From: DASRIA01 sp963724065
GTDB taxonomy: Bacteria > Actinomycetota > Thermoleophilia > Solirubrobacterales > JBBDJG01
Direction of reading: 5' to 3'
DNA: 64,000 nt
NCBI GenBank assembly: GCA_963724065.1
Contig: CAVRTB010000004.1
Span: 186,001-250,000 of the forward strand
The position numbers and the translations under genes were made by a program. This document shows, one piece after another, positions 52,838 through 60,951 of this stretch (position 1 is its first letter; each line of letters opens with the position of its first letter). The notes below the pieces were generated by a model, which worked only from the letters and a program-made list of their open reading frames with translations, made no database searches and was not told where the DNA came from.

Positions 52838-54030
52838 GCTCTCCCCTCCCCGCAGGGCGCCGCGAGAGCTGCGCCGGATTCGCCGTAGGTCGCCCGCGTG
52901 TCGGCGACCGTGCCCGCGTAGATGTCCTCGATGGAGTCGCCGGCGGCATGGCGGCGGCGCTGCCGCTGAGCGCCGTTCCCATTCGACAGAAGCCTCTCGA
53001 GGTCCGCCAGGTGCCCGTCGAGCGCCAATCCGGAGCGCGCCTCCGACGTCCACTCGAGCAGTCGCTCGACGGCGGCCACGGCCGGCACCTCCGCCTGCGC
53101 GTCGAGGTCGATCAACTGCCCGTCGAGGCCGTGCCGGATCGCGCGCCAGAGGTTCTCTTCGATCATGCGCCCCGGAATCGGCGCCGGGCGCCTGCCGGCG
53201 TCGAAGTCGACCGCGGCCTGCGCGATACAGGCCGTCGCGAGGGCGAGCAGGGCGCTCGACTCGCCCGCACACGACTGCGCGTCCATGATGCGCAGCTCGA
53301 CCGTCCCGAAGGACATGTGGGGACGAACGCTCCACCAGATCTCGGTGTGCTCGGTGATCGAGCGGGTCCGGAAGAGAAAGTCGACGTACTGCGCGTACGC
53401 GTCCCAGCTGCCGTAGTGGTCGGGCACTCCGCAACGCGGGAACATGCGCGTGAAGATCTCCGTGCGCGTGGAGTGCAGCCCGCTGAAGCGGCCCTCGACG
53501 AAGGAGGAGTTCGCGGAGGCCGCGAGGAGCACGGGCAGCACCGGGCGCAGCGCGTCGCAGACGGCCACCGCTCGATCGGCGCCGCGAATGCCGACGTGCA
53601 CGTGGTTACTGAAGGTGTTGTTGCGCCATGCGACGTACTGGAGGCGCTCCTCGACGATCCGGTAGTGCGGCGTGTCGATGATGCGCTGCTCCTGCCACGG
53701 GCTCCATGGGTGCGTCCCGGTGGCGCCAAGCGCGAGACCTTGTGATGAAGCAAGCGCGAACATGCGCCGGCGGCACTCGTGCTGGCGCTCGAGCGCATCG
53801 CCGAAGTCCGCGCCCTTGCCGGAGCGGATTTCGACCTCGGACGCGATCAGCTCACCTGCGAGGGCGTCCGTGAGGACCTCGTCGCTGTCCGCCTCACGCT
53901 TGAGATCCTCGAACGCGTTGCGCATCGAAAGAGTCTCGGGGTCGAGCAGCGCGAACTCCTCCTCGAGGCCGACGGTGAAGTCGGCCGAGGACTCGAAGAC
54001 TTCCCTCGTGTGCTGGGGGTCGAAGGACAT
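52834..54030 (-). CDS. YbdK-type carboxylate-amine ligase (GCS2 family)
   Basis: A 398-residue ATP-grasp-like ligase of the glutamate-cysteine ligase 2 family. Signature GLEEEFALLD lies near residues 21-30, and NNTFSNHVHVGI and the metal-binding MSFGTVELRIMDAQS segments follow. Known members join glutamate to an amine (weak gamma-glutamylcysteine activity in E. coli YbdK). The true substrate is unknown, but the glutaredoxin-like protein and Rex nearby suggest thiol or redox use. Start ATG 54030. Confidence 0.88.
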   Translation of the reverse strand: MSFDPQHTREVFESSADFTVGLEEEFALLDPETLSMRNAFEDLKREADSDEVLTDALAGELIASEVEIRSGKGADFGDALERQHECRRRMFALASSQGLALGATGTHPWSPWQEQRIIDTPHYRIVEERLQYVAWRNNTFSNHVHVGIRGADRAVAVCDALRPVLPVLLAASANSSFVEGRFSGLHSTRTEIFTRMFPRCGVPDHYGSWDAYAQYVDFLFRTRSITEHTEIWWSVRPHMSFGTVELRIMDAQSCAGESSALLALATACIAQAAVDFDAGRRPAPIPGRMIEENLWRAIRHGLDGQLIDLDAQAEVPAVAAVERLLEWTSEARSGLALDGHLADLERLLSNGNGAQRQRRRHAAGDSIEDIYAGTVADTRATYGESGAALAAPCGEGRA

Positions 54031-54172
54031 CCGACCCCGAACCCTAGCCAAACCGGATTCGCCGGTCCCGAGGAGGCCCGCCCAAGTTCGGCGCCTCCGT
54101 CACTTCCATATGGGGGGTAAATCGGCGGAAGCGACCCTCGCGGGGCCTGCGCCAAGCGGAGCCGCGTCCTCG

Positions 54173-54874
54173 CTAGGTGAGGTAGAAGTACAAGGCGTAG
54201 AGCAGGTCGACCGCGGGGCTCGACGTGTGGACCGTCACGTCGGGCGGGACCTGGAGCAGCGCGTCGGAGTAGTTGAAGATGATCTTCACGCCGGCCTCGA
54301 CGAGATCGTCCGCCAGGCGCTGTGCCGCCGGTGACGGGACGGCGAGCACGCCGACCACGATGTCCTCCTCGTCGACGACGTCGCGCATCGTGTCGTAGGG
54401 ACGGACCTCGAGGTTGCCCACGCGCTTGCCGATCCGCTTCGGGTCCACGTCGAAGATCGAGACGACCCGGAACCCGTGGTCGGCGAAGATGTCCGAGCTC
54501 GCGATCGCCTGCCCGAGGTTGCCGGCGCCGAACAGCGCGATGTTGTGCTGACCCGACGTCCGCAGGATCTTGCGTATCTGCGAGACGAGGGAGTCGACGT
54601 TGTAGCCCACCCCCCGCTTGCCGAACTTGCCGAAGCCGGACAGGTCGCGCCTGATCTGGGTGGAGTTGATGTGCGTGTAGTCGGACAGCTCCTGCGAGGA
54701 GATCGTGTCCTTGCCCATCTTGCGGGCCTGCGTCAGCACCTGGAGGTAGCGCGAGAGCCGCGCGGCAACGCCGAGTGAGAGGCGATCGGCGAACGGCTTG
54801 GGGTCGAGCGGGCCGTCCGGCGCACCGACCATGTCGTCCTGGAGCCCCACGTCCGCACCGGGGTCGCTGGTCAT
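54173..54874 (-). CDS. rex: Redox-sensing repressor Rex
   Basis: A 233-residue NADH-responsive repressor. The winged helix (about 25-95) has the recognition helix INSTQIRRDLSGFGKFG. The Rossmann domain has NIALFGAGNLGQA and FDVDPKRIG, and the C-terminal swapped helix ends VDLLYALYFYLT. Rex represses fermentative and respiratory genes when NADH is low. The ATG overlaps the stop of the glutaredoxin-like gene (ATGA). Unlike many Gram-positives no glutamyl-tRNA reductase follows. Confidence 0.95.
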   Translation of the reverse strand: MTSDPGADVGLQDDMVGAPDGPLDPKPFADRLSLGVAARLSRYLQVLTQARKMGKDTISSQELSDYTHINSTQIRRDLSGFGKFGKRGVGYNVDSLVSQIRKILRTSGQHNIALFGAGNLGQAIASSDIFADHGFRVVSIFDVDPKRIGKRVGNLEVRPYDTMRDVVDEEDIVVGVLAVPSPAAQRLADDLVEAGVKIIFNYSDALLQVPPDVTVHTSSPAVDLLYALYFYLT

Positions 54875-55122
54875 CGGGCTACCCCCGCCGCGCTCAGGCG
54901 GGCTTCGAGCTCGCCCTCGTCCACGACGTACTCGAATGCCTGCGTACCGTCGACCAGCACGACGGGGATGCGCTCGCCGTAGCGATCGAAGAGCTCCGAG
55001 TCGGATGTGATGTCGAGCACGGCAAGCTCGAAAGGCACACGCGCCCGCACCCGTTCGAGCGCGGAGCGCGCCTCGTCACAAAGGGGGCAGTCCGGCTTCG
55101 TGTACAGGGTGAGCGTCGGCAT
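54871..55122 (-). CDS. Glutaredoxin-like protein (DUF836 type)
   Basis: An 83-residue thioredoxin-fold protein. TLYTKPDCPLCDEA carries the CPLC pair at residues 11-14; RIPVVLVDGTQAFEY contains the cis-Pro. It is a candidate thiol-disulfide carrier. Coupled to rex (ATGA), so redox sensing and thiol transfer are made together. Confidence 0.88.
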   Translation of the reverse strand: MPTLTLYTKPDCPLCDEARSALERVRARVPFELAVLDITSDSELFDRYGERIPVVLVDGTQAFEYVVDEGELEARLSAAGVAR

Positions 55123-55157
55123 GGAGCAGGGGCGCCGCGACCGGCCTGGCGGCGGGC

Positions 55158-56168
55158 TCAGGCTGCGCTTCGGGCGAAGGCGTCGAAGGCCAGGAACCCA
55201 GGATACGCGACGGGCTCGAGGAAGTTGGCCGCGGATGCGATCATCGCCGCGTTGTCGGTGCACAGCTCCGGGGGCGGGACCTTCAGCTCGAGGCCCCTGC
55301 GATCGCAGAGCGCGGCGACCTCGCGGCGCAGCAGCGAGTTGGCCGCGACACCTCCTCCGATCGCCAGCCGCTCGGCCCCGGTGCGGTCGAGTGCCTGCTC
55401 GAACCTGAGGAGCAGAGCGTTCACCACGGCCGACTGGAACGACGCGGCGAGGTCGGCGCGCCGCGCGGCCGTCCCTCCGGGTCCGAGCTCGCGCACCTTG
55501 TAGACGAACGCGGTCTTGAGTCCGGAGAAGCTGAAGTCGAGCGAGTCGTCACGACGCATGCCGACGGGAAAGTCGAAGGCATGTGGGTCTCCTTCCCGCG
55601 ACAGCCGGTCGATCGCGGCGCCGCCCGGGTACCCGAGCCCCATCATCCGCGCGGCCTTGTCGAGCGCCTCGCCGGCCGCGTCGTCACGGGTCGCGCCCAG
55701 CAGCTCGTATCCGTCACGGCGCTCCACCGATGCGAGCAGCGTGTGCCCGCCGCTCGCGATCAGGCAGAGGAACGGCGGGTCCATCGGCTCCGGCCGGAGG
55801 AAGTTGGCCGCCACGTGCCCGTGGAGGTGATCCACCGCCACGAAGGGCAGACGCGCGGCCGCGGCAAGCGCCTTGGCGGTCGAAAGTCCGACCAGCAGCG
55901 CCCCGATCAGGCCCGGGCGACACGTCGCGGCGACCCGCCCGACGTCGCGGAGCGCCACCCCGGCACTCGTGAGCGCGTCGTCGACGACCGCGTTGATCAG
56001 CTCGAGGTGGTGCCGCGATGCGACCTCGGGCACCACGCCGCCATAGCGCTCGTGGAACCGCGCCTGCGACGAGATCACGTTGCTGAGGATGTGCCCGTCC
56101 GCCGTGACGACGGCCGCACAGGTGTCGTCGCAGGAAGTCTCGATCGCGAGGGTCAGGTCCGAAGTCAC
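55158..56168 (-). CDS. tsaD: tRNA t6A threonylcarbamoyltransferase subunit TsaD
   Basis: A 336-residue ASKHA-fold enzyme. The phosphate motif AIETSCDDTCAAVV begins at residue 7, the metal histidines are in HLHGHVAAN, and IASGGHTLL and LAIGGGVAANSLLR follow. Together with TsaB and TsaE it makes threonylcarbamoyl-A37 in tRNAs reading ANN codons. GTG at 56168 overlaps the rimI stop (GTGA). Normal length. Confidence 0.96.
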   Translation of the reverse strand: MTSDLTLAIETSCDDTCAAVVTADGHILSNVISSQARFHERYGGVVPEVASRHHLELINAVVDDALTSAGVALRDVGRVAATCRPGLIGALLVGLSTAKALAAAARLPFVAVDHLHGHVAANFLRPEPMDPPFLCLIASGGHTLLASVERRDGYELLGATRDDAAGEALDKAARMMGLGYPGGAAIDRLSREGDPHAFDFPVGMRRDDSLDFSFSGLKTAFVYKVRELGPGGTAARRADLAASFQSAVVNALLLRFEQALDRTGAERLAIGGGVAANSLLRREVAALCDRRGLELKVPPPELCTDNAAMIASAANFLEPVAYPGFLAFDAFARSAA

Positions 56169-56671
56169 GCTTGCGCTTCGGTCCTCCACATGATGAGCGC
56201 GTCCTCGTTGTTGTCGTGGTAGTAGCGGCGGCGCACGCCCGCGGTGCGGAAGCCGAACGACTCGTACATGCGGATCGCCTCGGCGTTGGACACCCTCACC
56301 TCGAGCGTGTAGCGGTCGTGGTCGCCCGCGGCCTCGAGCAGGTGCTCGAGGAGCGCCTTCGCGATTCCCGAGCGGCGGTGGTCGTCGTGCACAGCGACGT
56401 TCATCAGGTGCCAGACGGTGTGGTAGCGCGAGCAGATCAGATAGCCGATCAGGTCGCCGTCGAGCGTGGCGCCCGCACAGATGCTCGAGGGCTTGGAAAG
56501 CTCGAGGACGAACATCGCCAGCGACCACGGAGCGGGAAAGGACAGCCGCTCGATCGCGATCACGTCGGGGAGGTCGGCGTACCCGAGCGGGCGGATCGTC
56601 AGATTGCCGCGCTCAGTGGTGATCCTCCCCGCGGGGACCCTCGAGTCGAGCGCTTCTGGTGATCTCTGCAT
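56165..56671 (-). CDS. rimI: Ribosomal protein S18-alanine N-acetyltransferase-like
   Basis: A 168-residue GNAT acetyltransferase. The acetyl-CoA loop is DDHRRSGIAKALLEHLL, the acid strand YTLEVRVSNAEAIRMYESFGF, and the catalytic tyrosine region VRRRYYHDNNEDALIM. The N-terminal 25 residues precede the fold. ATG 56671 overlaps tsaB by 59 nt, unusually long, but no other standard start lies between the tsaB stop and the fold. RimI beside tsaB and tsaD is the usual order. Confidence 0.92.
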   Translation of the reverse strand: MQRSPEALDSRVPAGRITTERGNLTIRPLGYADLPDVIAIERLSFPAPWSLAMFVLELSKPSSICAGATLDGDLIGYLICSRYHTVWHLMNVAVHDDHRRSGIAKALLEHLLEAAGDHDRYTLEVRVSNAEAIRMYESFGFRTAGVRRRYYHDNNEDALIMWRTEAQA

Positions 56672-57347
56672 CCGGGACCCTCACGTAGACCGGGTTGACC
56701 TGCCCGGGAGCGACGGGCTCGACCGCATCACCGAGCCGGCAGATCTGCAGGGCGCTGACCGCGTGCAGGCCGGAATCGGGAGCGGGCACCTCGGCCCCTG
56801 CCGCCTCCAGGTATTTGCGCGATTCTAACGCCCAGTCTCCGGCTGCCAACGGGGCCGTCGTCAGGAGATCGACGCGCTCGATCAGCTCGTCGCGGCTGAG
56901 CGCGAGCGGGCCCCACTCGCGCTCCAGGCGCTCCCCGGCGCGGTAGAGCGCCGCGAACACCTGGCGGCGCCTCGCATCGATCAGCGCCAGCAGCGGCCTC
57001 CCTGGCGGCGCGCCGGCCGCGAGCCCGCTCGCCAGCGCCTCGAGCGAGGACACCGGGTGCAGCGCAACGCCGAGACCCTGCGCGAGGCCCCGCGCGGTCG
57101 CAACCCCGATGCGCAACCCCGTGAAGGTCCCCGGGCCGACCCCGACCGCGAGCGCGCGCACCTCGTCCCAGCCCGTGCCGGCCCGCTCGAGCAGGTCCGC
57201 GAGCACGGGCAACAGCTCCGCGGAGTGCTGCGGCGCGCCCGTCAGCCTCTCCGCGCCCGGCGCGGGAGTGAACACGGGGTCGCCACGGCGTGGAACCACG
57301 CAGGCGGAGGTCACACGCATTGACGTGTCGAATCCGACGAGGGTCAT
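56613..57347 (-). CDS. tsaB: tRNA t6A complex subunit TsaB
   Basis: A 244-residue ASKHA-fold partner of TsaD. It starts TLVGFDTSMRVTSACV and has VGVGPGTFTGLRIGVATARGL, the family signature. It lacks the metal site, as expected for TsaB. ATG 57347 overlaps the tsaE stop (ATGA). It holds TsaD in the active heterodimer. Confidence 0.95.
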   Translation of the reverse strand: MTLVGFDTSMRVTSACVVPRRGDPVFTPAPGAERLTGAPQHSAELLPVLADLLERAGTGWDEVRALAVGVGPGTFTGLRIGVATARGLAQGLGVALHPVSSLEALASGLAAGAPPGRPLLALIDARRRQVFAALYRAGERLEREWGPLALSRDELIERVDLLTTAPLAAGDWALESRKYLEAAGAEVPAPDSGLHAVSALQICRLGDAVEPVAPGQVNPVYVRVPDAEITRSARLEGPRGEDHH

Positions 57348-57808
57348 CGCGCCGCGGCGAGCGCACGCAGCAGCGGCGCCCGGCCCTCCGCGCGCAGGTG
57401 GCGCACATCGCCGCCTCCGTGCTCGAGATGCAGCTCGAGCACGACCCGGTCGCGGTCGATGCGCGAGCCGGCGCCGCCCGGCCACTCGACGAAGCCCACG
57501 CGCTCGGGAGTGAGGTAGTCGGCGAGCAGCGCCGGGTCCTCGCCCGCGAGATCATCGAGCCGGAAGAGGTCGACGTGCGCGACGGGTGTGCGGCCCTCGT
57601 AGACCTGGCCGATCGTGAACGACGGGCTCGTGACGCGGTCGATGACCTCCAGACCGCGACACGCCCCGCGTACGAAGGTCGTCTTCCCGGTGCCGACGTC
57701 GCCCGCGATCAGCACGACGTCGCCCGGGCTCAGCTCGCGAGCGAGCGAGGCGGCGAGGCCCTCGGTCTCCTCCGCGGAGTCGGTGTGCAGGTCGATCTCG
57801 TGCCTCAG
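57344..57808 (-). CDS. tsaE: tRNA t6A ATPase TsaE, apparent CTG start
   Basis: A 154-residue P-loop ATPase. The N-terminal segment HTDSAEETEGLAASLARELS is the expected TsaE start; Walker A is GDVGTGKTT (residues 36-44), then SPSFTIGQVY, HVDLFRL and FVEWPGG. No ATG, GTG or TTG precedes this segment in frame. The only candidate is CTG at 57808, which overlaps the uracil-DNA glycosylase stop as CTGA, mirroring the GTGA and ATGA overlaps of its neighbours. The first ordinary start, GTG 57715, would cut the protein just before the P-loop. Confidence 0.9.
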   Translation of the reverse strand: MRHEIDLHTDSAEETEGLAASLARELSPGDVVLIAGDVGTGKTTFVRGACRGLEVIDRVTSPSFTIGQVYEGRTPVAHVDLFRLDDLAGEDPALLADYLTPERVGFVEWPGGAGSRIDRDRVVLELHLEHGGGDVRHLRAEGRAPLLRALAAAR

Positions 57809-58509
57809 AAGAGGCCGAGCTGATCCACGGCCGCGACCTCGGCCGGCCCGACCGCGGCGAGCTCCGGCTCGGGCTCGCGCTGGGGCTCGCGCTCGGAGCT
57901 GTCGCCCGGAAGCGGCTGCGCGAGCAGCTCCGGGAGCGCCCGGATGTCCTCACGCAGGCGCTCGAGCATCGCGGGGGTGTAGAGCGCGGCCGCCGGGTGG
58001 AAGATCGGGTAGAGGAACAGCGTGCGCTCGCCGATCTCGCGCATCTGCGGGACGCCGCGCACCTTGGTGATGCCGGCCGGGCTGCCGGACAGCAGCTTGG
58101 TCGCGAAGTTGCCGAGCGAGCAGATCACCCGTGGCTGGATCAGCTCGACCTGCCGGAACAGGTGGCCCTCGCAGGCCTCGATCTCGGCCGGCTGGGGATC
58201 GCGGTTGCCCGGCGGGCGGCACTTCAGGACGTTCGCGATGAAGACCTCCCGGCGCGTCAGCCCGATCTCGGCGAGCAGCTTGTCGAGCAGCTTGCCCGCC
58301 TGCCCGACGAAGGGCTTGCCCTGCTTGTCCTCGTGGAACCCCGGTGCCTCGCCGACGAACATGAGGTCGGCGTCGGGGTCGCCCGAGCCGAAGACCACCG
58401 TCGTGCGGCCCTCCGCGAGCGGGCACTTCGTGCACCCCTCCAGCTCGTGGAAGAACGCGACGAGCTCCTCGCGCCTGCGCGTGGCGTCAGTGGCCGCCGC
58501 AGACTCCAC
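57805..58509 (-). CDS. Uracil-DNA glycosylase, family 4 (4Fe-4S)
   Basis: A 234-residue glycosylase. Cluster cysteines are CTKC near the N-terminus, NVLKCRPPGNRDP and EIEACEGH. Motif 1 is GEAPGFHEDKQGKPFVG and the catalytic-side motif 2 is HPAAALY. An acidic Glu/Pro tail (about 200-234) is extra. It removes uracil from DNA in this thermophile-like group. GTG 58509 overlaps the FmdB gene by 23 nt. Confidence 0.94.
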   Translation of the reverse strand: MESAAATDATRRREELVAFFHELEGCTKCPLAEGRTTVVFGSGDPDADLMFVGEAPGFHEDKQGKPFVGQAGKLLDKLLAEIGLTRREVFIANVLKCRPPGNRDPQPAEIEACEGHLFRQVELIQPRVICSLGNFATKLLSGSPAGITKVRGVPQMREIGERTLFLYPIFHPAAALYTPAMLERLREDIRALPELLAQPLPGDSSEREPQREPEPELAAVGPAEVAAVDQLGLF

Positions 58510-58723
58510 CGCAGCATCCCCCGCCCGATCCGGCGGTGGGGGCCGACATCGCGCGAGCGAGGTCGTTGCCGCCGCGTGTGATCGAGCGCACGCTGAACGC
58601 CGACATCAGCCGCGCCGTGCGCGTGGACCCGCAGTCCGGGCATGCGGCTGACGGGTCGGCTGCCCGCACCAGCTCCTCGAAGCGGTGGTCGCAGTCCTGA
58701 CAGGCGAATTCGTAGATCGGCAC
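58487..58723 (-). CDS. FmdB-type zinc ribbon protein
   Basis: A 78-residue protein with an FmdB/CxxC zinc ribbon: PIYEFACQDCDHRFE and ACPDCGS. The Gly/Cys C-terminus (GGGCCGGVCGGH) holds three more cysteines and a histidine, which could bind metal. FmdB proteins are small regulators or metallochaperones of unknown role. GTG 58723 is set by the conserved PIYEF start. Confidence 0.85.
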   Translation of the reverse strand: MPIYEFACQDCDHRFEELVRAADPSAACPDCGSTRTARLMSAFSVRSITRGGNDLARAMSAPTAGSGGGCCGGVCGGH

Positions 58724-58779
58724 GGTCGCTGGCGATGCTAGGGGGACGTCAGGATGGAAATCTACCCTTCCCGACAGGC

Positions 58780-58812
58780 TTTCCGCTTGTTGCGGAAAAG
58801 CGCTCCTATAAT
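58780..58812 (+). promoter_or_regulatory. panC promoter with overlapping palindrome
   Basis: A perfect -10 hexamer TATAAT lies at 58807-58812. Upstream is the palindrome TTTCCGCTTGTTGCGGAAA (58780-58798), which includes TTGTTG as the only -35 candidate, with a short 14-bp spacer. A repressor bound there would cover the -35 element. Confidence 0.65.
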
Positions 58813-58815
58813 GGA

Positions 58816-58949
58816 ATCCTCGCGCATCCCGGAGGCCGTCACCTCGCGCTGCGAGGGGTGGACCGAGGGGAATCCGGCGCGAGGATCGCCACCGACAACC
58901 GTCTGGTATCTCGGATGAGGGAACTGGAACGGCCGATAGGCACAAACAA
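58816..58949 (+). ncRNA. Structured 5' leader of panC
   Basis: About 130 nt separate the promoter from panC. The arms ATCCTCGCGC (58816-58825) and GCGCGAGGAT (58877-58886) pair perfectly over a distance of 51 nt, enclosing a CCTCGC-GCT-GCGAGG hairpin (58842-58856). A further stretch of 63 nt lies before the ATG. The layout resembles a riboswitch or attenuator, but I match it to no known class, and GC-rich DNA forms stems easily. Confidence 0.4.
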
Positions 58950-59834
<885 letters not shown>

Positions 59835-59864
59835 GGGCAACAACCAGCAAAGGGACGAACGGTG

Positions 59865-59924
59865 ATGCAAAGACACATGCTGAAGTCGAAGATCGACCGG
59901 GCGACGCTCACGGTGTCGCGATGA
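59865..59924 (+). pseudogene. panD: panD remnant: first 19 codons of aspartate decarboxylase
   Basis: The frame MQRHMLKSKIDRATLTVSR matches the conserved start of PanD (M-R-MLKSKI-RAT-T) and then stops, before the Gly-Ser pair where PanD cleaves itself to make its pyruvoyl group. The stop TGA overlaps the panB ATG (ATGA), so the rest of the gene is missing, not elsewhere in frame. A short purine-rich AAAGGGA precedes the ATG, so it may still be translated and couple panC to panB. Confidence 0.75.
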
Positions 59925-60913
59925 GCACGGACCCGCGCATCCCCGACGCCCCGCCCTCCGGCCGCAGGCCTGTGACGATCCCGCAGCTTGCCGAGATGAA
60001 GCGGCACGGGCAGCCGATCGTGATGGTCACGGCGTACGACTACCCCAGCGCCCAGGTCGCCGAGGAGGCCGGGGTCGACCTCGTCCTCGTGGGCGACACG
60101 GCCGCGATGACCGTGCTCGGCTACGACTCCACCGTTCCCGTCTCGATGGACGAGATGGTGATGCTGGCGAGCGCGGTGCGGCGCGGCGCGCGCACGCCGC
60201 TGGTGATCGGGGACCTGCCCTTCGGCTCCTACCAGAGCTCCAACGAGCACGCGGTCAATTCGGCGATCCGGTATCTCAAGGAGTCCGGCTGCGACGCGGT
60301 GAAGATGGAGGTGGCCGGGGTCTCGGGCGCCGTCGCGGACAAGAGCGAGTCGGTCGCCCGGGCGCGCGCGATCGTGGCCGCGGGCATCCCCGTGATGGGT
60401 CACGTGGGGTTGACACCGCAGAGCGCCTCGGCGCTGGGCGGCTACCGCACCCAGGGCCGCACGATGCAGCAGGCGGTGCAGGTCGCGGACGACGCGCTCT
60501 CGATGCAGGACGCCGGGTGCTTCGCAATCGTGTTCGAGGCTGTGCCGGCGGCTGTCACCGAGGTCATCATGGACCGCATGCGCGTGCCGGTGATCGGCAT
60601 CGGCGCGGGCACGGCGACGGATGGACAGGTGCTGCCCCTTACCCATGGAGGCGTCATCGGCCAGGTGTGGCGAGGAGGCCGCCGTCAGGCCCGCTTGGCG
60701 ACCGCTTTGGCCGGCATTGAGGTGCGTCCGCTCGACGAGAACCTCGGACGCTCCGCTGGCGAACTGCTCGCCGCGACCGGCTTGTCAGACGTCGTCGACG
60801 CCGCGTTGGCCCTGCTTGCAGTCGATGGCGACGAGATCGTCACGATCGATCGCGACGACATGGCAACGCTCCTCGCAGCCACTGGACGGCACGTCGAGCT
60901 GATACGTCCCTGA
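59921..60913 (+). CDS. panB: Chimera: ketopantoate hydroxymethyltransferase 1-238 plus VapC/PIN C-terminal half
   Basis: A 330-residue frame. Residues 1-238 are PanB: VTAYDYPSAQVAEEAG, LVGDTAAMTVLGYDST, VKMEVAG and the end of the barrel GIGAGTATDGQVL. After codon 238 (60634) the expected LGL...FVK end is replaced by PLTHGGVIGQVWRGGRRQAR...GELLAATGLSDVVDAALALL...TIDRDDMATLL, the second half of a VapC-like PIN nuclease with its first Asp missing. Neither domain is complete. PanB needs its C-terminus, so activity is doubtful. The reading is open, so this is a fusion by deletion or recombination, or a misjoin. Confidence 0.8.
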   Translation: MSTDPRIPDAPPSGRRPVTIPQLAEMKRHGQPIVMVTAYDYPSAQVAEEAGVDLVLVGDTAAMTVLGYDSTVPVSMDEMVMLASAVRRGARTPLVIGDLPFGSYQSSNEHAVNSAIRYLKESGCDAVKMEVAGVSGAVADKSESVARARAIVAAGIPVMGHVGLTPQSASALGGYRTQGRTMQQAVQVADDALSMQDAGCFAIVFEAVPAAVTEVIMDRMRVPVIGIGAGTATDGQVLPLTHGGVIGQVWRGGRRQARLATALAGIEVRPLDENLGRSAGELLAATGLSDVVDAALALLAVDGDEIVTIDRDDMATLLAATGRHVELIRP

Positions 60914-60951
60914 CGCGCTGCGTGCCCGGGCGTTGAGCCAACTTCACTGGG

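Noticed and set aside
58816..58949. Cobalamin, ydaO (c-di-AMP) or THF riboswitch upstream of panC
   Set aside because: I looked for the B12 box, GCCACTG core, ydaO core and THF motifs and found no convincing match. It is left as an unassigned structured leader.
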